NCBI RefSeq assembly: GCF_900156745.1
Contig: NZ_LT707065.1
Coordinates: 2,976,001-3,040,000, forward strand
Length of the DNA: 64,000 bases
Reading direction: 5' to 3'
Origin: Achromobacter sp. MFA1 R4
GTDB taxonomy: Bacteria; Pseudomonadota; Gammaproteobacteria; Burkholderiales; Burkholderiaceae_B
Of this stretch, positions 42,272-50,625 are shown in pieces (the first letter of the stretch is position 1; each line of letters opens with the position of its first letter). Both the position numbers and the translations under genes were made by a program. The notes under the pieces were generated by a model that ran no database searches, had not been told where the DNA came from, and saw only the letters and a program-made list of their open reading frames with translations.

Positions 42272-44269
42272 CTACTGTCCGCGCAGGAAAAGCTTGTCGA
42301 GGTCCGACATCGACCACTGCACCCAGGTGGGACGGCCGTGGTTGCATTGGTCGGCGCGTTCCGTGGATTCCATCTGCCGCAGCAGGCCGTTCATCTCTTC
42401 GAGGGTGAGCTTGCGGTTGGCGCGCACGGAGCCGTGACACGCCATGGTCGAAAGCAGTTCGTTGCGCTGTTCGGTAAGCAGGCGCGAAACGCCCACGGCT
42501 CCCAGGTCGCGCAGCACGGCGCGGGCCAGGGTTTCGATGTCGCCGCGGGCCAGGATGGCGGGCACCGACCGCACGGCGATGGACGTGGGACCCGAGGGCC
42601 GCATTTCGAAGCCCAGCTCGTTCAACTGTTCTTCGTACTCTTCCACCAGGGCCACGTCCTTCTCTTGGGCGTGGAACACCACGGGCACCAGCAGGTCCTG
42701 GCGCGGCAGGCTGCGCGCGTCCAGCGCCTGCTTGAGCTGCTCGTACACCACGCGCTCGTGGGCGGCGTGCATGTCCACCAGCACCATGCCGCGCCGGTTC
42801 TGCGCCAGGATGTAGACGCCGTGCAATTGCGCCACCGCCATGCCCAGCGGATGCTCTTCATCGGTGGGCAGCGCGGCGGCGGGCGCGGGAGCGGGCTCGC
42901 GCAGCGGCGCGGTCCGGGCGGCGGTGTCGTCGTTCAGCGGGCGATAGAGGGATTGCCAGTCGGCGGCCGGAATGCCGGCGGGTTCCGCGTGCAGACGGAA
43001 GGGCACCTGGGTGTGCGGGCGCTGCGGCGCGGGCGACGGACGCAGCCCGTAGGCCGGGCCGTTGCCTGAACCTGAGCCGGCGCCTGTCCCGCCTTTCATG
43101 CCGTTCATGCCATTCACGCCGCCGTAGCCCGGGCGCGGGGACTCGGACTCGGCCTGCGCGGCGGGGCGGTAGGCGGGCGGGGCGGAAGCGGGCGAAGGCG
43201 GGGCCGTTTCGCCCGCGGGTCGCGCGACGGTTTCGAATTCCGCGTCGCCGGTTTGTCCCGCCGGGGCGACCGCCGACGAGCCGCCCAACTGCGCCAGCGT
43301 CTGGCTGACCGCATGCGAGACGAAACGGTGGACGGCGCCGCTGTCGCGGAATCGGACTTCATGCTTGGCCGGGTGGACGTTCACGTCCACGGCGGCCGGG
43401 TCGATATCCAGGAACAGCACGTAGGCGGGCTGCCGGTCGCCATGCAGCACGTCCGCATAGGCGGCCCGCAGCGCATGGCTGACCGTGCGGTCGCGCACGT
43501 AGCGGCCGTTCACATACAGGTACTGGCGGTCGGCGCGGGCGCGCGCGGCGGTTGGCCGGGTGATCATGCCGGCCAGGCTGACCGTGCCGACCGAATGCGA
43601 CAGCAGCAGGCCGTGCTCGGCGAATTCCGCGCCCAGCACGTCGCGGATGCGCTGGGGCGGATCGGCCGGCAGCCACTGGCGCTGCGCGCGGTCGTGGTGA
43701 AAGAGGCGAAAGGCGATCTGCGGATGCGCCAGCGCGATGCGCTCCATGGCATCGACGCAGTGGCCGAACTCGGTGGCCTCGGATCGCAGGAACTTGCGGC
43801 GGGCGGGCACGGCGTCAAAGAGCTGGCGCACGTCCACGGTGGTGCCGGGCGGGCCCGACGCCGGACCGACCTGCATGCTGCCGGCGTCGATCTGCCAGGC
43901 GTGGTCGCCGTCGCGCGTGCGGGAAATGATGGACACCTGGGCCACCGAGGCAATGGACGCGAGCGCTTCACCACGGAATCCCATGGACGCCACCGATTCC
44001 AGCTCGTTGAGCGAGCGGATCTTGCTGGTGGCGTGGCGCGCCAGGGCGAGCGGCAGTTCTTCGGGGGGGATGCCGCCGCCGTCGTCGGTGACGGCGATGC
44101 GCCGGATGCCGCCGCCTTCGAGGCGGACCTCGATGGCGCGCCCGCCCGCGTCGATGGCGTTTTCGAGGATTTCCTTGAGCACCGACGCGGGGCGCTCGAT
44201 GACCTCGCCAGCGGCGATCTGGCTGATCAGCAGGTCGGGAAGCGCGAGGATGGAACGACGTTCGGTCAT
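42272..44269 (-). CDS. mutL: DNA mismatch repair protein MutL (endonuclease type)
   Basis: This 665-residue protein has an N-terminal GHKL ATPase ([39 protein letters not shown]). A Pro/Gly-rich linker (~350-440) follows, then a C-terminal dimerisation domain. The C-terminal domain contains [12 protein letters not shown] (residues 499-510), a DQHA(X)2E(X)4E endonuclease motif with Met in place of Gln. Motifs ACHGSVR and CNHGRP (642-647) complete a nicking-type metal site. This fits a MutH-independent repair system. The gene is divergent from dedA. Confidence 0.96.
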   Translation of the reverse strand: MTERRSILALPDLLISQIAAGEVIERPASVLKEILENAIDAGGRAIEVRLEGGGIRRIAVTDDGGGIPPEELPLALARHATSKIRSLNELESVASMGFRGEALASIASVAQVSIISRTRDGDHAWQIDAGSMQVGPASGPPGTTVDVRQLFDAVPARRKFLRSEATEFGHCVDAMERIALAHPQIAFRLFHHDRAQRQWLPADPPQRIRDVLGAEFAEHGLLLSHSVGTVSLAGMITRPTAARARADRQYLYVNGRYVRDRTVSHALRAAYADVLHGDRQPAYVLFLDIDPAAVDVNVHPAKHEVRFRDSGAVHRFVSHAVSQTLAQLGGSSAVAPAGQTGDAEFETVARPAGETAPPSPASAPPAYRPAAQAESESPRPGYGGVNGMNGMKGGTGAGSGSGNGPAYGLRPSPAPQRPHTQVPFRLHAEPAGIPAADWQSLYRPLNDDTAARTAPLREPAPAPAAALPTDEEHPLGMAVAQLHGVYILAQNRRGMVLVDMHAAHERVVYEQLKQALDARSLPRQDLLVPVVFHAQEKDVALVEEYEEQLNELGFEMRPSGPTSIAVRSVPAILARGDIETLARAVLRDLGAVGVSRLLTEQRNELLSTMACHGSVRANRKLTLEEMNGLLRQMESTERADQCNHGRPTWVQWSMSDLDKLFLRGQ

Positions 44270-44368
44270 GTGGCCCAGATCTTGTGTAGCAGTGCGGACG
44301 ATTTTAGCGTCATGCCCCGGTCGGCTATAGTCGCTGGAAATTTCCCTTCCGATATCGGGGCCGCTTCA

Positions 44369-45007
44369 ATGCTTGAGTTTTTCAATATGGTGCTCCACAT
44401 CGACCAGACGCTCGGCCTGTGGGTCGAGCAGTATGGGGTGTGGGTGTATCTGGTGCTGTTCCTCATCGTCTTCGCCGAGACCGGACTGGTGGTGCTGCCC
44501 TTCCTGCCGGGCGACTCGCTGCTGTTCATCGCCGGCGCGTTCGGCGCGACGGGGCACATCGATCCGATCCTGATGTCGGTGCTGCTCATCGTCGCCGCGG
44601 TGACCGGCAATTCGCTGAACTACGCGATCGGCCGCTACATCGGGCCGCGGGTGTTTTCGATGAACCTGCGCTTTCTGGACCGCGGCGCGCTGATGCGCAC
44701 GCACGCGTTCTACGAAAAGCACGGGGGCAAGACCATCGTCATGTCGCGCTTCATTCCGGTGGTGCGCACTTTCGCCCCCTTTGTGGCGGGCGTGGCCGAC
44801 ATGTCGCTGGCGCGCTTTCAGATGTTCAATATCCTGGGCGCGCTGCTGTGGGTGATCAGCCTGGTGGCGGCCGGCTATTTCTTCGGCAACATCCCGATCA
44901 TCCGCGACCACCTGAACACCATCGTCCTGGTGGGCCTGGCCGCGGCCATCGTGCCGGTGGTGGGCGCCGCCCTGGTCAAGCTCTTTCGCGCGCGCCGCAC
45001 GCAGTAG
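44369..45007 (+). CDS. DedA family membrane protein
   Basis: The start is the ATG at 44369 (212 residues, MLEFFNMVLHIDQTLGLWV). Features are the DedA re-entrant segment FAETGLVVLPFLPGDSLLF (~34-52), GRYIGPRVF, HGGKTIVMSRFIPVVRTFAP with conserved Arg, and about five hydrophobic segments. DedA proteins support membrane potential and undecaprenyl-phosphate or phospholipid flipping. It is inserted in the opposite orientation between amiC and mutL, which are usually adjacent. Confidence 0.93.
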   Translation: MLEFFNMVLHIDQTLGLWVEQYGVWVYLVLFLIVFAETGLVVLPFLPGDSLLFIAGAFGATGHIDPILMSVLLIVAAVTGNSLNYAIGRYIGPRVFSMNLRFLDRGALMRTHAFYEKHGGKTIVMSRFIPVVRTFAPFVAGVADMSLARFQMFNILGALLWVISLVAAGYFFGNIPIIRDHLNTIVLVGLAAAIVPVVGAALVKLFRARRTQ

Positions 45008-45026
45008 GGCGCCAGATGGGGTAAGC

Positions 45027-45062
45027 AAAAAGGGCTATGCGCCGGGGCGCATAGCCCTTTTT
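45027..45062. terminator. Bidirectional terminator between dedA and amiC
   Basis: AAAAAGGGCTATGCGCC (45027-45043) and GGCGCATAGCCCTTTTT (45046-45062) form a perfect inverted repeat, giving a T run on both strands. It serves both convergent genes. Confidence 0.93.
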
Positions 45063-45081
45063 CGTTGGGCCGGGTCCCGGG

Positions 45082-46464
45082 CTAGCTGACGTCGCCCAAA
45101 CGGGCCAGCGGCGGGTTGGCGGTGAAGTAGCGCTGGATGCCGGTCATCATGGCCTGCGCCAGCTTGTCCTGGTGCGAGGAGCTGCGCAGCAGGGCTTCTT
45201 CCTGGGGGTTGCTGATGAAGGCGGTTTCGACCAGGACGGACGGGATGTCCGGCGCCTTCAACACCGCAAAGCCGGCCTGTTCGACGCTGTTCTTGTGCAG
45301 GCGGTTGATCTTCTTGATCTCGTCCAGGAAGGCGCTGCCGACCTTGAGCGAATCATTGATCTGCGCGGTGGTGGACAGGTCCAGCAGCACCTTGGCGACC
45401 TGGCGGTCGTGGGTGCCCAGGTTGACGCCGCCGATCAGGTCGGCCGCGTTTTCCTTGTCGGCCATCCAGCGCGCCTGCGCGCTGGAGGCGCCGCGCTGGG
45501 ACAGCGCGAACACCGACGACCCGTTGGCCGACGGCTTGACCCACGCGTCCGCATGGATCGAGATGAACAGGTCCGCGTGCACGCGCCGCGCCTTCTGGAC
45601 GCGCACGTGCAGGGGCACGAAGTAGTCGTCGTCGCGCGTCAGGTAGGCGCGCATGTAGGGCTGGCTGTCGATCAGCGCCTTCAGGCGGCGCGCGATGCGC
45701 AGCACCACGTCCTTCTCGCGCAGGCCGGTCTTGCCGATGGCGCCGGGATCTTCGCCGCCGTGGCCCGGGTCCAGCGCGATGGTCAGCATGCGCGGCTTGC
45801 CCCGGCTTGCCGTGGCCGGCGGCTTGGGCGGCGTGGGCAGGGGCGGGGCGGGCTGCTGGCCGCGCACGCGGGGCGGCTCGGGGGGATCGGCGCGGGTGAC
45901 CGGGTTGCGCTGGATGTCTTCGAGGATGCGCGCGAGCGGATCGTCCACGTCGGGACCGCTCGACTTGTTCAGGATCGCGATCAACGGGTCCTGCGCCACC
46001 TTCGGGTACAGGTCCAGCACCAGACGGTACTGGTAGTCGGCAACCGGCTTGAGGGTGAAGACCTGCGGCGCCACCGGCTGCTTCAGGTCGAACACTAGCC
46101 GGACCACGTTGGGGCGGTTCTGCGCCACGCGCAGGCTCTGGATGTAGGGGTCGTCGGGGCGGACCTTGGAGACCAGATCGTTCAGGGCCGCACTGAGGGT
46201 CAGTCCCTCGATGTCGACCACCAGGCGATGGGGATTTTCCAGGGTGAATTGTTCCGCCTTGAGTTCGCTGTCCAGTTCCAGCGTGACGCGGGTGTATTCG
46301 TCGGCAGGCCAGGTCCGCACGGCCAGGATCGTTGCCGCCTGCGCCAGCGTCGGCACGACAGGCAGGACGAGCAGGGTGGCAGCGACGCTGATCAGGCGTC
46401 GGCGGGTGGCGCCTGCCGGGGGGAGGGCGCCGTCAGGGGCGGGGGGACAATCGCGTTCAACCAT
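45082..46464 (-). CDS. amiC: N-acetylmuramoyl-L-alanine amidase AmiC
   Basis: This 460-residue periplasmic zinc amidase splits septal peptidoglycan. A twin-arginine-like leader (ATRRRLISVAATLLVLP, ending AQA near residue 43) matches the Tat export of AmiC. An AMIN domain (~45-160) is followed by a Pro-rich linker (~195-225) and the Amidase_3 domain with IALDPGHGGEDPGAIG, ADLFISIHADAW and LVETAFISNP carrying the zinc and catalytic residues. The ATG lies 73 bases inside the end of tsaE; no later start keeps the leader. Confidence 0.95.
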   Translation of the reverse strand: MVERDCPPAPDGALPPAGATRRRLISVAATLLVLPVVPTLAQAATILAVRTWPADEYTRVTLELDSELKAEQFTLENPHRLVVDIEGLTLSAALNDLVSKVRPDDPYIQSLRVAQNRPNVVRLVFDLKQPVAPQVFTLKPVADYQYRLVLDLYPKVAQDPLIAILNKSSGPDVDDPLARILEDIQRNPVTRADPPEPPRVRGQQPAPPLPTPPKPPATASRGKPRMLTIALDPGHGGEDPGAIGKTGLREKDVVLRIARRLKALIDSQPYMRAYLTRDDDYFVPLHVRVQKARRVHADLFISIHADAWVKPSANGSSVFALSQRGASSAQARWMADKENAADLIGGVNLGTHDRQVAKVLLDLSTTAQINDSLKVGSAFLDEIKKINRLHKNSVEQAGFAVLKAPDIPSVLVETAFISNPQEEALLRSSSHQDKLAQAMMTGIQRYFTANPPLARLGDVS

Positions 46465-46931
46465 GTTTGTCCTCGGGCGGTGTACGCGGTCAGGGTGGCG
46501 TCACGTCCGTCGCCTGCATAGGCGAGGTTGATCAGCAGGTCGGGCGGGGGCAAAAGACCTTCGGCCCGCTCCGGCCATTCGATCAAAACGACCGCATCCT
46601 CACGCAGTAAATCCCGAAATCCTGCGTCCAACCATTCGCGCGAATCACTAAATCTATAAAAATCAAGGTGATAGAAGTATAAGTTAGAAACTTTATAGGA
46701 TTCAAGCAGCGCGTAGCTTGGACTCTTGATTCGGCCTGTGATGCCGCTTTCCCGCAACAATGCCCTGGAGAAGGCCGTTTTTCCTGCACCCAGGTCCCCT
46801 TGAAGGTGGATGCATGCGCCTGCCGGGCCGGTTTTGCCTCCGGACACCATGGGCGCAAGCTGGCGCGCCAGCGACTCGGTGGCGGCTTCGTCGGGCAAGT
46901 GCAAAGTCAGGGTGGCGAGGGGGGCGGACAT
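46392..46931 (-). CDS. tsaE: tRNA threonylcarbamoyladenosine biosynthesis protein TsaE
   Basis: The start is the ATG at 46931 (179 residues, MSAPLATLTLHLPDEAA). TsaE is the ATPase that drives TsaB-TsaD in making t6A37 of tRNA. The Walker A LQGDLGAGKTAFSRALLRE (~43-61), KSPSYALLESY, HLDFYRFSD and LIEWPERAEGLLP are diagnostic. Its last ~24 residues (Pro-rich) are extra relative to the usual length and are encoded by DNA that also encodes the start of AmiC. Confidence 0.94.
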   Translation of the reverse strand: MSAPLATLTLHLPDEAATESLARQLAPMVSGGKTGPAGACIHLQGDLGAGKTAFSRALLRESGITGRIKSPSYALLESYKVSNLYFYHLDFYRFSDSREWLDAGFRDLLREDAVVLIEWPERAEGLLPPPDLLINLAYAGDGRDATLTAYTARGQTWLNAIVPPPLTAPSPRQAPPADA

Positions 46932-47008
46932 GGCGCGGGGCGAGTGGTAAAAGACGATGATCGGAGCACAGATTGGAGCAATTATAGGAATGCGGGTTTC
47001 TGCTAACC

Positions 47009-47029
47009 TATAACTGATTGTTATTCTCA
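47009..47029 (+). promoter_or_regulatory. Fur-box-like site and -10-like element upstream of fumC
   Basis: TGATTGT-T-ATTCTCA (47015-47029) matches the 7-1-7 Fur consensus TGATAAT-N-ATTATCA at 11 of 14 positions. It directly follows TATAAC (47009-47014), a possible -10. It lies 65-79 bases before the fumC ATG in a markedly AT-rich stretch. Confidence 0.45.
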
Positions 47030-47093
47030 ATAATGTCGTGAACGACGGCTTCCCGCCGCCCGCGACTGACGCCGCCACGGAGTTGTACGCGCC

Positions 47094-48491
47094 ATGAAGA
47101 CCCGCATCGAAAAAGACACGTTTGGCCCCATCGAGGTGCCGGAAGACCACCTGTGGGGCGCCCAGACCCAGCGCTCCCTGCATTTCTTCGCGATTTCCAC
47201 CGAAAAAATGCCGGAACCGCTGACCAACGCGATGGCGCGGCTCAAGCGCGCGGCGGCCAAGGTCAACGCCGACCTGGGCGAGCTGGACCCCAAGGTCGCG
47301 GACGCCATCATGCGCGCGGCCGACGAGGTCGTCGCCGGAAAATGGCCCAACGAGTTTCCGCTGTCCGTCTGGCAGACCGGTTCTGGCACGCAAAGCAACA
47401 TGAACATGAACGAGGTGCTGGCCAACCGCGCTTCGGAACTGCTGGGCGGCGTGCGCGGCGAAGAGCGCAAGGTGCACCCCAACGACCACGTCAACCGCGG
47501 GCAGTCGTCGAACGACACCTTCCCGACCGCGATGCACGTGGCCGCCGCCGTCGAGGTCGAACATCGCCTGCTGCCGTCCCTGAAGGCGCTGCGCGCCACG
47601 CTGGCCGCCAAGAGCGCCAAGTTCTATGACATCGTCAAGATCGGCCGCACCCACCTGCAGGACGCCACGCCGCTGACCCTGGGCCAGGAGATCTCGGGCT
47701 ACGTGGCCCAGCTCGACCTGGCCGAGCAGCAGATCCGCGCCACGCTGCCGGGCCTGCACCAGCTTGCCATCGGCGGCACCGCGGTCGGCACCGGCCTGAA
47801 CGCGCATCCGCAGTTCAGCGCCAAGGTGTCGGCCGAGCTGGCGCACACCACCGGCACGGCCTTTGTCTCCGCGCCCAACAAGTTCCAGGCGCTGGCGTCG
47901 CATGAAGCGCTGCTGTTTGCCCACGGCGCGCTGAAGTCGCTGGCGGCGGGCCTCATGAAGATCGCCAACGACGTGCGCTGGCTGTCGAGCGGCCCGCGCT
48001 CGGGCCTGGGCGAGATCAGCATTCCCGAGAACGAGCCGGGCAGCTCGATCATGCCGGGCAAGGTCAACCCCACGCAGTGCGAGGCCATCACGATGCTGGC
48101 CGCGCAGGTCATGGGCAACGACGTGGCCATCAACATCGGCGGCGCCAGCGGCAACTTCGAGCTGAACGTCTACAAGCCGCTGGTGATCCACAATTTCCTG
48201 CAGTCCGTGCGCCTCCTGACGGACGGCATGGCCAGCTTCGACAAGCACTGCGCGGCGGGCATCGAGCCCAACCACGAACGCATCGCCGAACTGGTCGACC
48301 GTTCGCTGATGCTGGTGACCGCGCTGAATCCGCACATCGGCTACGACAAGGCCGCGCAGATCGCCAAGAAGGCGCACAAGGAAGGCCTGTCGCTGAAGGA
48401 GTCGGCGCTGGCCCTGGGCTACCTGACCGAAGCGCAGTTCGCCGAATGGGTCGTGCCCGGCGCGATGACTAACGCGCACAAGCCGTCGTAA
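47094..48491 (+). CDS. fumC: Fumarate hydratase class II
   Basis: This 465-residue iron-independent fumarase has the superfamily signature [11 protein letters not shown] (~317-327). Active-site segments are [37 protein letters not shown] and [16 protein letters not shown]. It backs up the [4Fe-4S] enzyme encoded at 14094, typically when iron is short or under oxidative stress. A Fur-like box in its promoter fits that role. It is monocistronic, with a terminator after the stop. Confidence 0.96.
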   Translation: MKTRIEKDTFGPIEVPEDHLWGAQTQRSLHFFAISTEKMPEPLTNAMARLKRAAAKVNADLGELDPKVADAIMRAADEVVAGKWPNEFPLSVWQTGSGTQSNMNMNEVLANRASELLGGVRGEERKVHPNDHVNRGQSSNDTFPTAMHVAAAVEVEHRLLPSLKALRATLAAKSAKFYDIVKIGRTHLQDATPLTLGQEISGYVAQLDLAEQQIRATLPGLHQLAIGGTAVGTGLNAHPQFSAKVSAELAHTTGTAFVSAPNKFQALASHEALLFAHGALKSLAAGLMKIANDVRWLSSGPRSGLGEISIPENEPGSSIMPGKVNPTQCEAITMLAAQVMGNDVAINIGGASGNFELNVYKPLVIHNFLQSVRLLTDGMASFDKHCAAGIEPNHERIAELVDRSLMLVTALNPHIGYDKAAQIAKKAHKEGLSLKESALALGYLTEAQFAEWVVPGAMTNAHKPS

Positions 48492-48529
48492 TCCGCCGTC
48501 GTAATCCCGCGCGCGTCGCGTCAATCCGG

Positions 48530-48556
48530 AATGGCCGCCCCACGGGCGGCCATTTT
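48530..48556 (+). terminator. Rho-independent terminator after fumC
   Basis: AATGGCCGCCC (48530-48540) pairs with GGGCGGCCATT (48544-48554) around a CAC loop, followed by TT and a weak T-rich end. It also separates fumC from the convergent gene at 48573. Confidence 0.8.
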
Positions 48557-48572
48557 CATGGCGCGTGGGGGC

Positions 48573-49256
48573 TCAGGTCTCGGTGTCGCCGTAGGCGGCA
48601 TCCACGATTTCCCAGACCAGACGGCGGGACGAGTCGCTCTCCAGATCCACGTCCTGGTGAGGAACGAGCAGCCCCCGATCGCCGGCTGCCACGAGAAATC
48701 TCTCCCATGGCGCGTTTCGCGGCCAGCGGGCCAGGTAAGCGCGCCGCTGCGCGGCGTCCAGGGTCTGCCAGAACGCAAGCCAGATGTCGCCGAAGTAGCT
48801 GTCCCGGGTGCCATACCGCATCACCAGCGGCAGATTGTCCTGGTCGCCAAACATGCACAGCCAAGGGGGAGGCAGGGCGTAGTCATCCTCGGGAAGCAGG
48901 GGAAAGGGCAAGGCGGGTCCCAGGCGATCGTCCTCGCGTCCGAACAGTCGTAGCGCCCAGCGGGGCAGACGGCGTTGCGCCACGGTGCCGGTCACACCGG
49001 CATAGGCGCGGCGCGTCCTGCGCGCGCAGTCCCAGGCCCAGGAAAGCTGCAGGTGGAAGCAGCCGCCCGCCATGCGCCATTGCGCCTCGTAGGCCATCTT
49101 TTCGGCCAACGACAAGGATTGCCAATAGGGCCACCAGACGCCGTTGAACCATCGCGATGCGGCGGGCTCGATCCCATCGGTCCAGGCCGCCGGATCGGGA
49201 AATTCGATCCAGGGCGGGCGCGGGCTGCGACACGCCGGCGGTGCAGATCGCTTCAT
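48573..49256 (-). CDS. Unknown Trp-rich protein, possible immunity partner of the LysM protein
   Basis: I do not recognise this family. The start at 49256 (227 residues, MKRSAPPACRSP) is favoured by AAGGA 8-12 bases upstream, leaving 11 bases after the LysM gene stop; a start at 49298 would overlap. It is rich in Trp and Arg, has no signal peptide or clear membrane helix, and contains an internal duplication: VWWPYWQSLSLAEKMAYEAQW (residues 40-60, approx.) resembles IWLAFWQTLDAAQRRAYLARW (158-178). Position directly downstream of a toxin-like gene is the usual place for an immunity gene. Base composition looks slightly less GC-rich than its neighbours. Confidence 0.75.
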   Translation of the reverse strand: MKRSAPPACRSPRPPWIEFPDPAAWTDGIEPAASRWFNGVWWPYWQSLSLAEKMAYEAQWRMAGGCFHLQLSWAWDCARRTRRAYAGVTGTVAQRRLPRWALRLFGREDDRLGPALPFPLLPEDDYALPPPWLCMFGDQDNLPLVMRYGTRDSYFGDIWLAFWQTLDAAQRRAYLARWPRNAPWERFLVAAGDRGLLVPHQDVDLESDSSRRLVWEIVDAAYGDTET

Positions 49257-49267
49257 GCATTCGTCCT

Positions 49268-50419
49268 TCAGTTCGGTGATATGTGGTCCGCCAGCCAATC
49301 CGCGCCAAAATAGCCGGCCGCGCCAAAAATGAGGGCGCCCAGCGCGCCGGTCACGATCAATCCCGGGCCGGTTTCAATGCCGAGCGCCGCGCCGCCGATG
49401 AACCCGATTTTTGCACCGGCCCACGCCCCGCCCCAACCCCCGGCCTGGCGAACCGCTTCGGCCGCAATCGGCCGGAACGATCGTTGCTCAGCGGATTGCC
49501 GTGTCGCGCGTGCCACGTCCACCGCGGTGATGATCAACCCCAGCACGGTCAACACCCGGCCGTAGCGGCCAATGGTGCGAGCCAGGGCGTAGGACTTTTC
49601 CAGTTGGGCAAGCCGCTGCATGGCCTGTTCGCGGCTGATCTTGTTCGCGCTCAGGTCGTTCCAGACGTTTCGGGCGGCATTGATCTGCACCTGATGCACT
49701 TCGCTGGCAACCCGGACGGAGTCGGACGTGAATCTCGTGTTCCGGATCAGCACTTCCTGCTCTGCGCCGACGATGGTGTCGATCAGCCGTTCCACACTGT
49801 GGCGGGCAGCAGGATTGGCGGCGACGAAGCGCCGGAGGTCGGCCACCACTTCCGGCACGGAAAACACCTGGGCGCCCGACGCCCTGGCCTTGTTCATGTC
49901 GATGATGAGCGGGACGCCGTCCATGGTGGGCGCGCCCAGGCGCTTCGTACTGGCGGAAAGATAGCCGCCCTGGCCCCTGCCCAGGGCATGTTCGGCCGGA
50001 CTGTACATGGCCGCCGGGTTGGAAGGCGCCATGGAAAAGTCTCGCGGCAAGGCAATGACCTTGACGGTTCCTCTCAGGGAGCCCGCCGGAGGTTGCCCGC
50101 CACGCCACACGTTGCCCGCGGACTCCTTGCGGATCACGGCGTCGACGCCGATGTCTGGCAAGGCCTCGACCACGACGAACATGTAGCCGCGCGCCAGGGC
50201 GATCCGCGCCGTCAGGCGGCCTTCGCCGTCGTCGGTTTGCGGGATCGAGCCTGTGCCGTTTCGCCGCATGCCGTCGGGGATCCAGATCCGTTGGCCGACA
50301 TAGAGTTGCGTATCGGTAAAGCTGGTGACGGTCAGCCGCTTCCAAAGCCTGCCGTCGCCCATGTGTTTGCGGGCGATGCTCCAGAGTGAATCGCCGGGTT
50401 GGACTATGTATTCGCTCAT
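49268..50419 (-). CDS. LysM protein with ADP-ribosyltransferase-like core and membrane-active C-terminus (putative toxin)
   Basis: 383 residues. Residues 2-48 are a LysM peptidoglycan-binding module (SEYIVQPGDSLWSIARKHMG). Residues ~85-235 resemble the R-S-E plan of ADP-ribosyltransferase toxins: Arg97 after a hydrophobic strand (GVDAVIRKES), YLSASTKR with Ser155/Ser157/Thr158, then VPLIIDMNKARASG, and AEQEVLIRNTRF with Glu220 and Glu222. Residues ~285-301 and ~330-373 are hydrophobic and Gly-rich (GLIITAV; GAKIGFIGGAALG; GALGALIFGAAGYFG). There is no Sec signal. I infer a secreted effector (for example type VI), but no VgrG, Hcp or PAAR gene is near. A pore-forming role for the C-terminus is an alternative. 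Confidence 0.7.
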   Translation of the reverse strand: MSEYIVQPGDSLWSIARKHMGDGRLWKRLTVTSFTDTQLYVGQRIWIPDGMRRNGTGSIPQTDDGEGRLTARIALARGYMFVVVEALPDIGVDAVIRKESAGNVWRGGQPPAGSLRGTVKVIALPRDFSMAPSNPAAMYSPAEHALGRGQGGYLSASTKRLGAPTMDGVPLIIDMNKARASGAQVFSVPEVVADLRRFVAANPAARHSVERLIDTIVGAEQEVLIRNTRFTSDSVRVASEVHQVQINAARNVWNDLSANKISREQAMQRLAQLEKSYALARTIGRYGRVLTVLGLIITAVDVARATRQSAEQRSFRPIAAEAVRQAGGWGGAWAGAKIGFIGGAALGIETGPGLIVTGALGALIFGAAGYFGADWLADHISPN

Positions 50420-50625
50420 TCCTGGTTCCCCTAAGCCTGGTCGGAAGGTGTGCGTGGCGCGCCGCGCGGCCGGCGCGCCACGATTTCCGGGGGAATGGGC
50501 GATATCCGTCGGCGCGCCGTGCCTCAGACGCCGACGTCATACTGGTCGGCGGGCGCGCAAAGGGGCAATCAGCCTTGTCCTGTTTCAGGAGGTTTTTTTC
50601 AGGCGGCTCCGCGCCATTGCGGGCG

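Noticed and set aside
46932..48524. Upstream extension of the tsaE frame opposite fumC
   Set aside because: FumC is certain on the plus strand, and TsaE similarity begins at the ATG at 46931.
48573..50419. Phage tail or type VI structural genes
   Set aside because: Only the LysM module is shared with such proteins; no Hcp, VgrG, PAAR, baseplate or integrase gene is nearby.
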